The notes beneath the pieces are model-generated. The model saw only the letters and a list, made by a program, of their open reading frames with translations, searched no databases and was not told the origin of the DNA. A stretch of 64,000 nt of DNA from an uncultured Acidobacteriota bacterium (GTDB lineage Bacteria > Acidobacteriota > Blastocatellia > RBC074), in NCBI GenBank assembly GCA_902825875.1, contig CADECP010000006.1:68671-132670 (forward strand). Reading direction: 5' to 3'. Shown in pieces: positions 1 to 6,813 of the stretch (position 1 is the stretch's first letter; the number at the start of each line of letters is the position of its first letter). Made by a program: the position numbers and the translations under genes.

Positions 1-1
1 A

Positions 2-880
2 ATCAGCGTTAAAGCTGTGGCTGCACCGCAACCTCCGCCGGCAGGTGGCGGAGGCGCTCCTTTTTCAGGACTTGGTTACAACCCGAACTTTCTGACGACG
101 AAAGTGGATTTTCCAAAACTTTCGACCGCCAAGCTCAGCGATGCCGTCAAAGTCAACAATTCGGAATTGATTCACCACATGCATTTTTCGCTGACGCAGA
201 GCAAATCGCGCCGCTTCGCCATTTATGTCGCCTGGAACATTGATGGCGGGCGGTTGAAACGAGTCCGTCGCAGCAATCGGTTCGTGATTGATCCGCTGAT
301 TCCGGCTCAATTTCAGGTCGGCGACAGTTTGTACAGCAACAACCGCCTGGACAGAGGCCACATCGCACGCCGCGCGGATTTGACTTGGGGAACCGATGCC
401 GAAGCGCGTAAAGCCAGCGACGAGTCGTTCTTTTTCACCAACATCACGCCGCAAATGGACAACTTCAATCAAAGCGGTCTGGGCGGCATTTGGGGAAAAA
501 TCGAAGAAGCCGTTTTTGAAGAAGTGGACGTGGACAATTTGAAAGTCAGCGTCTTCGGCGGGCCGATTTTCCGCAACGACGACCGTGTCTTTCGCGGCGT
601 GAAAATCCCGCGCGAGTTTTACAAGGTGCTGGCTTATGTCGAAAACGGCAAGCTGGAAGCTCGCGCGTTTTTGCTGACGCAAAGTCTGGAGGCGCTGGAA
701 GTTTTGGATTTGAACCAGTTCCGCGTGTTTCAGGTGGCGCTCAGCGAAGTCGAATCGCGTTGCGGCTTCAAATTCCCAGCCAATTTGAAAGCGGGTGACA
801 CCTTCGCCGAACGAATCGAGCGAATGGCGGAATCCGCCGAACGACCTGCGCTGGAATCGCTGGCCGACATTAAGTGGTAA
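2..880 (+). CDS. DNA/RNA non-specific endonuclease (NUC1 family), 5' end outside window
   Basis: This is a sugar-non-specific nuclease that would hydrolyse DNA and RNA using a His base and one divalent metal. The family signature DRGHIARRAD lies near nt 350-380, with the His general base in DRGH. It is followed by the typical FFFTNITPQ and NFNQ segments, the latter supplying the metal-binding Asn, and then an acidic segment GKIEE. The reading frame is open from base 2. A GTG at 17 could serve as a start, but no Shine-Dalgarno is visible and the frame continues upstream, so the gene is treated as 5'-partial. The visible N-terminus is Pro/Gly-rich and looks like a linker after an upstream domain or signal sequence. 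A hairpin with a T-run follows the stop. Family assignment is strong; cellular location is unknown. Confidence 0.85.
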   Translation: MSVKAVAAPQPPPAGGGGAPFSGLGYNPNFLTTKVDFPKLSTAKLSDAVKVNNSELIHHMHFSLTQSKSRRFAIYVAWNIDGGRLKRVRRSNRFVIDPLIPAQFQVGDSLYSNNRLDRGHIARRADLTWGTDAEARKASDESFFFTNITPQMDNFNQSGLGGIWGKIEEAVFEEVDVDNLKVSVFGGPIFRNDDRVFRGVKIPREFYKVLAYVENGKLEARAFLLTQSLEALEVLDLNQFRVFQVALSEVESRCGFKFPANLKAGDTFAERIERMAESAERPALESLADIKW

Positions 881-896
881 TCAGCGTCAATGAATG

Positions 897-930
897 GTGG
901 GACAATTTTCTAAATTGTCCCACAGTTTTT
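897..930 (+). terminator. Palindromic terminator after the nuclease gene
   Basis: Perfect 12-bp inverted arms (897-908 and 912-923, GTGGGACAATTT and its complement) around a 3-nt centre, followed by AGTTTTT. The form is that of an intrinsic terminator. Its core CAATTTTCTAAATTG recurs at 2633-2647 and, inverted, at 2673-2687, so it may also be a copy of a small repeat. Confidence 0.6.
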
Positions 931-943
931 GGAGGAGGAAGCC

Positions 944-2620
944 ATGGGAATTTTTGACTGGCATCGTTTGCCTCGCGTACTCGGCCTGCTGCGATTGAAT
1001 CGTTTTCGAGATCGCATGCGCGAAAAAAATCTGTACGACACGGAAACCTTGCCTTCGATTCCACGCGAACCGTTGCCTGCGCCAACGCCTAATCAAGTCT
1101 CCGTGCGAACAGCGGACGGAACCTATAACGATTTAAGTTCGCCGCGAATGGGTAGTGTTGGAGCGCGCTTGGGTCGAAACTTTCCGCTCGATAAGGTAGT
1201 CGCCGACGAAGCTTCGCTGATGTTTCCCAGTCCGCGTTTGGTCAGCACCAAGTTGATGACGCGCGACAAATTCATTCCGGCGACTTCGCTGAATTTGCTG
1301 GCGGCGGCGTGGATTCAGTTTCAGGTTCACGACTGGTTCAGCCACGGCGAAAACGAAGAAACGAATCCGCACGTGGTTCCGCTGCCTGCCAACGACGACT
1401 GGCCGCATCCGCAAATGCTGGTCAATCGCACGCGGCGCGATCCGACTCGCCCGGCCAGCGACAACTCGAAGCCGAACACTTACGCCAACACCGAAACTCA
1501 TTGGTGGGATGGCTCGCAACTTTATGGCAGCAATCTGGCGACACAGCACAAAGTTCGTTCGTTCGAACACGGCAAGTTGAAATTAGATGGCGATGGATTT
1601 TTGCCGCTCGACCCGCAAAGCGGCGTGGACATTACTGGCGTCAATTCGAACTGGTGGGTGGGTTTGAGCATGCTGCACACGCTGTTCACGCTGGAACACA
1701 ACGCCATCTGTGATCGGTTGCGACAGGATTTCCCAGGCTGGAACGACGAAGAGTTGTTTCAGCGTGCGCGGCTGGTGAACGCGGCGATCCTGGCCAAAAT
1801 TCACACCGTTGAATGGACGGTGGGAATTTTGGCGACTCCGATTTTGGACACCGGGATGAATTACAACTGGAGCAGCATTCGCCGGTCGAAACAGGAACAT
1901 CACGCTGCGCCGTTTTCCATGACCGAAGAATTCGTTTCGGTTTATCGAATGCACCCGTTGATCCCGGATGATTTCGTTTTTCGTTCGTTCGGCAGCGGCA
2001 ACGTCATTCTGGAACGGACGATGGAAACCGTCGCCAATCGCCACGCGCGCGAAGTGATGAATCAGGTTTCGCTGACGGATTTGTTTTACTCGTTCGGCGT
2101 TGCTCATCCCGGAGCAATCACGCTGCACAATTTCCCGAAGCATCTGCAAAGCTTGAAGCTGAATGGCGAAGTGAAAATGGATTTGGCCGCCGTGGATATT
2201 TTGCGCGACCGCGAACGCGGCGTTCCGCGGTTCAACGAATTTCGGCGCTTGCTCGGACTTGATCCGATCAAACGATTCGAAGATTTGAGTGACAACAAAG
2301 ACTGGTGCGAAGAGATTCGCACTGTGTACGGCGGTCAGCTTGAAGAAGTGGATGCGATGGTCGGCATGTTCGCCGAACCGTTGATCCCAGGTTTTGGTTT
2401 CAGCGAAACGGCGTTCCGCGTTTTTTTGCTGATGGCTTCGCGCCGTTTGCAGAGCGATAGATTTTTTACCACCGATTACAACGAACAGACTTACACCCGC
2501 GCCGGGCTGGAATGGATTGAACAGACGACGATGACAACCGTGTTGATGCGTCATTTGCCGCAACTCAAACCGGTGCTGAGCAAAGTCAAAAACGCATTTG
2601 CCCCTTGGCCGAGCGCGTAA
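944..2620 (+). CDS. Haem peroxidase superfamily protein, fatty-acid alpha-dioxygenase type
   Basis: The 558-residue protein belongs to the animal haem peroxidase/cyclooxygenase superfamily and looks closest to plant-type alpha-dioxygenases, which oxygenate fatty acids at C-alpha. Supporting segments, in order, are IQFQVHDWFSHG (distal His), WWDGSQLYGSN, LHTLFTLEHNAICDRL, ARLVNAAILAKIHTVEWT, and EEFVSVYRMHPLIPDDF. In the last, YRMH has the spacing of the catalytic Tyr and proximal His of alpha-dioxygenases. The start is ATG 944, which sits 5 nt after GGAGGAGG (931-938); an in-frame TTG at 929 overlaps that ribosome site and is rejected. No signal peptide is seen. The substrate is unproven and ordinary peroxidase activity remains possible. 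The gene is flanked on both sides by related palindromes. Confidence 0.82.
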   Translation: MGIFDWHRLPRVLGLLRLNRFRDRMREKNLYDTETLPSIPREPLPAPTPNQVSVRTADGTYNDLSSPRMGSVGARLGRNFPLDKVVADEASLMFPSPRLVSTKLMTRDKFIPATSLNLLAAAWIQFQVHDWFSHGENEETNPHVVPLPANDDWPHPQMLVNRTRRDPTRPASDNSKPNTYANTETHWWDGSQLYGSNLATQHKVRSFEHGKLKLDGDGFLPLDPQSGVDITGVNSNWWVGLSMLHTLFTLEHNAICDRLRQDFPGWNDEELFQRARLVNAAILAKIHTVEWTVGILATPILDTGMNYNWSSIRRSKQEHHAAPFSMTEEFVSVYRMHPLIPDDFVFRSFGSGNVILERTMETVANRHAREVMNQVSLTDLFYSFGVAHPGAITLHNFPKHLQSLKLNGEVKMDLAAVDILRDRERGVPRFNEFRRLLGLDPIKRFEDLSDNKDWCEEIRTVYGGQLEEVDAMVGMFAEPLIPGFGFSETAFRVFLLMASRRLQSDRFFTTDYNEQTYTRAGLEWIEQTTMTTVLMRHLPQLKPVLSKVKNAFAPWPSA

Positions 2621-2625
2621 CAAAC

Positions 2626-2693
2626 GAATGCGGCAATTTTCCAAATTGCCGCATTCACTTAAGCAAGTGAAGCAATTTGGAAAATTGTTTCAC
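2626..2693. repeat. Two tandem palindromes sharing the CAATTT-AAATTG core
   Basis: The first palindrome has perfect 14-bp arms (2626-2639 and 2643-2656). The second has 12-bp arms with one mismatch (2667-2678 and 2682-2693). Their centres carry the 15-mer CAATTTTCCAAATTG and its reverse complement, and the palindrome at 897-923 carries a one-base variant. They may terminate the dioxygenase transcript, but neither is followed by a clear T-run. Confidence 0.6.
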
Positions 2694-2713
2694 TTCATTG
2701 CAAGGAGACAGCC

Positions 2714-4147
2714 ATGAATGATGATCTGAAAAAACTGTACGAATTGATTGGCGTCGCTGCGCCGGATGACAGCGATGTTTCTTTTTCAACGATGGGAGCC
2801 GGCGACAATGACGAACCACCGCCGCTGGATGCCGAAGGGCTGGATCGGCTGGAAGAAGCATTGAACAAGGAGCCGCGAAAAACTTTGGCGCGAGTCCGCG
2901 AAGGTTGGCATTCAGGTGTGACCGAAAAACAACTGCGCGACGCAATCGCATACGCGCGCCGTGCGTTGGCTGAACCCGGCGTGGTCGTCGCCGAATTGGA
3001 AGCGGTGTCTTTTGGACTGAAGCCGCTTCCGCCAGGATTCACTTTTGAAGGCATGGATTTGGACGAAATTCCGATTGACCCGGACGACCACAAGTTTGAA
3101 AACGACGACGTGAAAAGCGCGCTCGGCTGGGTGTTCGGCGCTGGGCCGTTCGTGCTGACGCGACCGGATAAAAAGAATTTCCGCTTTCACAACCAGGCGC
3201 CGTTCAACTCCGATTTCATTTATCCGCTCGAAGACCCGCAGCCCGGTCAACCATTGGAAATCGCGCTGTTCAGCGATTTCGGCGTCGGACGGTATTACTC
3301 CAAATACATTGCCAAACAATTTCGCACGCGGCGGTTTCCGTACGCGATTCATTGCGGCGACGTGTATTACGCCGGGAAGAAAAAAGAATTCAAGGAATAC
3401 TTTGACGACCTGCTTGATCCGATTTTGGCCGATACGTCAGTTTTCGCGCTGAACTCGAACCACGAAATGTATTCCGGCGGCGTTCCGTATTTTGAATCCA
3501 TCAGCAGGCGGAAACAGCTTCAGCCCGCCAAGCAAAAACAGGAAGGCAGTTATTTCTGCCTGCGGTCGCAAAAGTTTCAGATCGTCGGCATTGATACGGC
3601 TTTCTTCAAACACGGTCGTTACAAGGACGAAGTTTTGCAGACCTGGCTGGCTGCCCGATTGCGCGAAGGCAGGCAATTGGGATTGATAAACATCTTGCTG
3701 AGCGCCGATCACCCTTACGATTTGGGCGATACCGATTTGTCCAAGTTGCTGGACAAGGATTTGCGCTCGCTGGTGATTGGCGAAAAGCTGGTGGATTTGT
3801 GGTTCTGGGGAAACACGCATTACTGCGCGTTGTACGGCGCGAGCGGCGCGCTGCCATTCGTTGGCAGTTGCATCGGACACGGCGGGTATCCTTACGACAA
3901 GCACAAAGATAACGTTGAACAAAAACCTCAACCCGCGCCGCTGGTCTTTCTGGAAAAAGAACTGCGCTTTCCCGTCAGCAGCGGCATCAACTCCGACAGA
4001 GGCAATAACGGATATTGCGTGATGTCGCTGAATGCTGACGCTTCCATTCGGTTGACGTACATTGACTGGATGAGCAATCAAAGGTTCGCAGCCAATTTGA
4101 CGCGATCAGCCGCAGGGCAACCGTTGACCGTGACTCCGATTGACTGA
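2714..4147 (+). CDS. Calcineurin-like metallophosphoesterase, divergent
   Basis: The 477-residue protein has the ordered metal-ligand motifs of calcineurin-like phosphoesterases: SDFGVG near residue 187, GDVYYAG near 215, NSNHEMY near 250, ADHPYD near 332 and NTHYCALY near 367. Several positions deviate from the canonical DxH, GDxxD, GNHE and GHxH set. In particular the first motif has Gly where His is usual, so metal binding may be altered. The N-terminal 180 residues are acidic and unrecognised. ATG 2714 follows AAGGAG by 6 nt. No signal peptide is evident, so a cytoplasmic phosphatase or nucleotidase-like role is likely; the substrate cannot be told. It may share regulation with the upstream dioxygenase. 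Confidence 0.75.
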   Translation: MNDDLKKLYELIGVAAPDDSDVSFSTMGAGDNDEPPPLDAEGLDRLEEALNKEPRKTLARVREGWHSGVTEKQLRDAIAYARRALAEPGVVVAELEAVSFGLKPLPPGFTFEGMDLDEIPIDPDDHKFENDDVKSALGWVFGAGPFVLTRPDKKNFRFHNQAPFNSDFIYPLEDPQPGQPLEIALFSDFGVGRYYSKYIAKQFRTRRFPYAIHCGDVYYAGKKKEFKEYFDDLLDPILADTSVFALNSNHEMYSGGVPYFESISRRKQLQPAKQKQEGSYFCLRSQKFQIVGIDTAFFKHGRYKDEVLQTWLAARLREGRQLGLINILLSADHPYDLGDTDLSKLLDKDLRSLVIGEKLVDLWFWGNTHYCALYGASGALPFVGSCIGHGGYPYDKHKDNVEQKPQPAPLVFLEKELRFPVSSGINSDRGNNGYCVMSLNADASIRLTYIDWMSNQRFAANLTRSAAGQPLTVTPID

Positions 4148-4156
4148 ACAACTTCA

Positions 4157-4199
4157 TCGCGCCGCTTTCGATTTCAGACGGCGGCGCGAAATTCTTTTT
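4157..4199 (+). terminator. Intrinsic terminator of the phosphoesterase gene
   Basis: GC-rich 9-bp arms TCGCGCCGC (4157-4165) and GCGGCGCGA (4181-4189) are followed by AATTCTTTTT. It lies between convergent genes. Confidence 0.65.
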
Positions 4200-4201
4200 C
4201 C

Positions 4202-4645
4202 TCATTCCGGCACACTCACCAAAGGCACATCCCAGTGCGAGATCAAAATCTCGAATCGTCGCTGTTCTTCTTTCTTGAACGTGGCTTGATCGGGATAAAG
4301 CTGTTTGATGATTTCCGGCTCCGGGCTGGGATCGTGAAACGCAGCGGCGCTTTTGAATGTCAGCGTGACGCGAAAATCCCATCGCCCGTCTTCAGTGGAA
4401 TGGTAACGCGGCTTTTCGATCTTCACGCTTAAAATGCGCCCTGACTCGACCTGCTTTTTCAGCACTGGCAAATGGTTTTTCTTGAACAGCGTCAGGAACT
4501 CATCCGTGAATCCCCACTTCGTTTTGTAGTAATACTCAACGACGTAAGGCTGATCGGCGTTGGCGCTGGCAGCTTCAGTTGAAACGCTTTGGCCAATGGC
4601 CATCGTCAAACAAAGAATCAAAATCAATCGAGTAGCAATTTTCAT
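4202..4645 (-). CDS. Small exported protein of unknown function
   Basis: The protein has 147 residues. It begins with a signal peptide of about 25 residues (MKIATRLILILCLTMAIGQS then TEAASA). The mature part alternates strands and helices (VVEYYYKT, FLTLFKKNHLPVLKK, FRVTLTFKS). This vaguely recalls ferredoxin-like alpha/beta-barrel monooxygenases or NIPSNAP-like proteins, but no signature is decisive. ATG 4645 follows GGAGGT by 6 nt. It lies 24 nt downstream of the Rieske-flavodoxin gene on the same strand and is probably cotranscribed with it, which suggests a periplasmic role linked to that redox protein. Function is not assigned. Confidence 0.65.
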   Translation of the reverse strand: MKIATRLILILCLTMAIGQSVSTEAASANADQPYVVEYYYKTKWGFTDEFLTLFKKNHLPVLKKQVESGRILSVKIEKPRYHSTEDGRWDFRVTLTFKSAAAFHDPSPEPEIIKQLYPDQATFKKEEQRRFEILISHWDVPLVSVPE

Positions 4646-4669
4646 AACGAAACCTCCGATTTATGGCCG

Positions 4670-5779
4670 CTAAGCCATTTCGATTATTTCCAAACGATGC
4701 GCTTTGCGTCCGCCGCGTTCGGTGCTGGCCGCTCCAGCATTTGCGTCAATCAGCGTCTGCGCTTTTTCAACAGAGCGCGTCGCCAAAGCCCTGGCCCCAT
4801 CCTGTAATTCTTTACTGCGCCGAACGTGTGCAACGTTGCGCTCCATATCTTCGGACGACCAGCCGCGACTGTGAGCAATAAAAGGAAACTGCGGAAAATC
4901 AAAACCAAGCTCGGCAAAAAACATCAGCATCTGGCCTGCGACCGCCTGAATGTTGTCCTGCCCGCCCGTGATGATGAAGGACGCGACCTTGTTGCGGATA
5001 AGCACGTTGTCACGGATCGTCACTTGATTCTGAATGCAGTTCATCCGCTCGATCATTTTGAAATACAGGGAACTGGCGCTACCCCAGCGAATCGGCGAAG
5101 CCACAATCACCGCATCGCACCAGAAAACCAACGATTCATAGACCTGCTCCATTTCGTCGCTGGAATCCATCTGAGTGATCGAACATGGCCAGGTGCAGGC
5201 TTGGGCGCTTTTTGAATAATAGCCTTCGCAATTGCGAAACTTCAGATCGTTGATCTTGATCATTCGTGTTTCGGCATTCAGTTCCTGGCTGGCGTGTTCA
5301 AGCGAGATTTGCAAAAGCATGTCCGAAGTCGAAAATCGCGGATTGTCGGCATCCATCGCTGTCGTTGAAATGCCCAGCAAGCGCACCGGCCCAGGCACGC
5401 GCTCCAGTTTGCGAGTCAACGGATGCGCGTCGTGCGGCTTTTTATTGCGTCGTGTAGCGGAGTTCAGATCAACAAATAAGTGTCCGTTTTCCTGCTTCAA
5501 TGCGTAACGCGGCACTGTGTCTTCCTCAAATCCCGGCTCGCCAATGCCAGAGGCGCGATGAAATTTCCAGTTGTGCCAGGGGCAAACCACAAAATCGCCG
5601 TCCAGTCGCCCTTCGCCCAGCGGCCCGCCGACGTGATTGCAAACACCTGAAATCGCGCCGAACTCGCCGTTGACATAGCTCAACGCCAGCTTCGTGCGGC
5701 CTACTGAAATTTGTTGCAACGCCTGACCTTGCAACAAACCGACTTCACCTAAATCTTGCCAGTCTGCTTGTGTGTCCAA
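4670..5779 (-). CDS. Rieske [2Fe-2S] and flavodoxin/NAD(P)H-FMN reductase fusion
   Basis: This is a 369-residue two-domain redox protein. The N-terminal ~105 residues form a Rieske-type ferredoxin with cluster ligands CNHVGG and CPWHNWKFH. The C-terminal ~230 residues match flavodoxin-like FMN reductases: PVRLLGIS at the start, VIVASPIRWGSASSLYFKMIER with the typical SPI-W-S phosphate/flavin region, and a third strand ending in SFIITGGQD. It would pass electrons between a flavin and the iron-sulfur cluster. The start is taken as TTG 5779, preceded by AAAAGGAGA with about 6 nt spacing. A longer frame to ATG 5899 exists but has no ribosome site and would put a signal-like stretch on a cytoplasmic-looking protein. 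It is divergent from the cyanophycinase-like gene. Confidence 0.82.
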   Translation of the reverse strand: MDTQADWQDLGEVGLLQGQALQQISVGRTKLALSYVNGEFGAISGVCNHVGGPLGEGRLDGDFVVCPWHNWKFHRASGIGEPGFEEDTVPRYALKQENGHLFVDLNSATRRNKKPHDAHPLTRKLERVPGPVRLLGISTTAMDADNPRFSTSDMLLQISLEHASQELNAETRMIKINDLKFRNCEGYYSKSAQACTWPCSITQMDSSDEMEQVYESLVFWCDAVIVASPIRWGSASSLYFKMIERMNCIQNQVTIRDNVLIRNKVASFIITGGQDNIQAVAGQMLMFFAELGFDFPQFPFIAHSRGWSSEDMERNVAHVRRSKELQDGARALATRSVEKAQTLIDANAGAASTERGGRKAHRLEIIEMA

Positions 5780-5912
5780 AACGGTTTCTCCTTTTGAAAA
5801 AGCATAACGATCTGCCGAGCCTGCCTTACATTGCGCGAACGCGCGATTGAAGGTAAAAGAAGCTCCAACGAAAAGCCAGACAACTGGGTACGCAGTCATC
5901 CCCGACTGCTAT

Positions 5913-5937
5913 AAAAAAGCGCGAAGCTTCCTTTCCC
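5913..5937. repeat. Short dispersed repeat (GCGAAGCTTCC type), copy 1
   Basis: The segment GCGAAGCTTCCTTTCCC, preceded by an A-run, recurs almost unchanged at 17571-17588. Both copies lie just upstream of genes encoding exported proteins. Two copies in one window may be chance or a small repeat family. Confidence 0.35.
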
Positions 5938-5985
5938 AAACATATTGAAGGCAAACGGAGCTTCACCAATATAGAGAAAAAGAAC

Positions 5986-6807
5986 ATGAAAAAATGGCTT
6001 GCTTCATTTGTAATTGGCGCAATCTGCCTGATTGCGGTCGCCGCTTTCGCGCAAAGCAATAACGCTCCGCAAGTCGGCCCCGCCAAAGGTTCATTGGTCG
6101 TCGTTGGCGGCGGCAAAATTCCGGCTTCCGTTTCTGACCGTTTCATCGAACTGGCCGGAGGCCGCAATGCCAAGTTCATTTACATCCCAACCGCTGGCGA
6201 AGACCAACAACTCAACAATCAAACCGGCGATGAATCTCCGCGGTTGTTTGGATTGAAAAACGTCACTGTGTTGCACACGCGCGACCGCAAAGTCGCCAAC
6301 ACAGAAGCCTTTGCCGCGCCCATCCGCGAAGCTTCCGGCGTCTGGTTCGGCGGAGGCCGTCAATGGCGTTTGGTGGATTCATACGCCGACACTCTGACGC
6401 TGAAAGAAATCTGGAAGGTGTTGGAACGCGGCGGAGTCATCGGCGGTTCTTCGGCGGGCGCGAGCATTCAGGCTTCATACCTGGTTCGCGGAGCGCGCGA
6501 AGGCAACACGATCATGATGGCCAAGGGCTACGAAGTCGGATTTGGTTTCTTGCGTGGCATCGCCGTGGATCAACACATCAACACTCGCCGCCGCGAAAAA
6601 GATTTGGCCGAAGTCATCACCGCTCATCCTGAACTGCTTGGCATAGGCATTGACGAATCCACCGCGATTGTCGTGAAAGGCGATCAATTTGAAGTGATCG
6701 GCGCAGGCCAAGTCGCCATCACCGACGGCAAACCCCACGATGGCAAGGGATTTTACTTCCTGACTCCGGGCGCACGCTTTGACCTGAAAAAACGCGGAAA
6801 GCTATGA
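5986..6807 (+). CDS. Cyanophycinase-like peptidase (S51 family), exported
   Basis: The 273-residue protein starts with a clear signal peptide ending AVAAFAQS. The mature chain has the S51/glutamine-amidotransferase-like fold: GSLVVVGGGKIP at the N-terminus, GVWFGGGRQWRLVDSYADT, and the nucleophile elbow GGSSAGASIQ near residue 155. It also has the later segment VGFGFLRGIAVDQHINTR and the acidic GIGIDESTAIVVKG. Cyanophycinases cleave beta-Asp-Arg dipeptides from cyanophycin; exported homologues occur in heterotrophs and may scavenge it or cleave other peptides. No cyanophycin synthetase is present here. ATG 5986 fits the signal peptide. Its stop is 6 nt from the convergent gene. Confidence 0.85.
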   Translation: MKKWLASFVIGAICLIAVAAFAQSNNAPQVGPAKGSLVVVGGGKIPASVSDRFIELAGGRNAKFIYIPTAGEDQQLNNQTGDESPRLFGLKNVTVLHTRDRKVANTEAFAAPIREASGVWFGGGRQWRLVDSYADTLTLKEIWKVLERGGVIGGSSAGASIQASYLVRGAREGNTIMMAKGYEVGFGFLRGIAVDQHINTRRREKDLAEVITAHPELLGIGIDESTAIVVKGDQFEVIGAGQVAITDGKPHDGKGFYFLTPGARFDLKKRGKL

Positions 6808-6813
6808 CCAACC

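Noticed and set aside
1583-2644. 353-residue minus-strand open frame
   Set aside because: It mirrors the dioxygenase gene, has no ribosome site and encodes a composition-biased protein without motifs.
5780-5899. Longer N-terminus of the Rieske-flavodoxin protein starting at ATG 5899
   Set aside because: No ribosome site there, whereas AAAAGGAGA lies correctly before TTG 5779, and the Rieske domain begins right after it.
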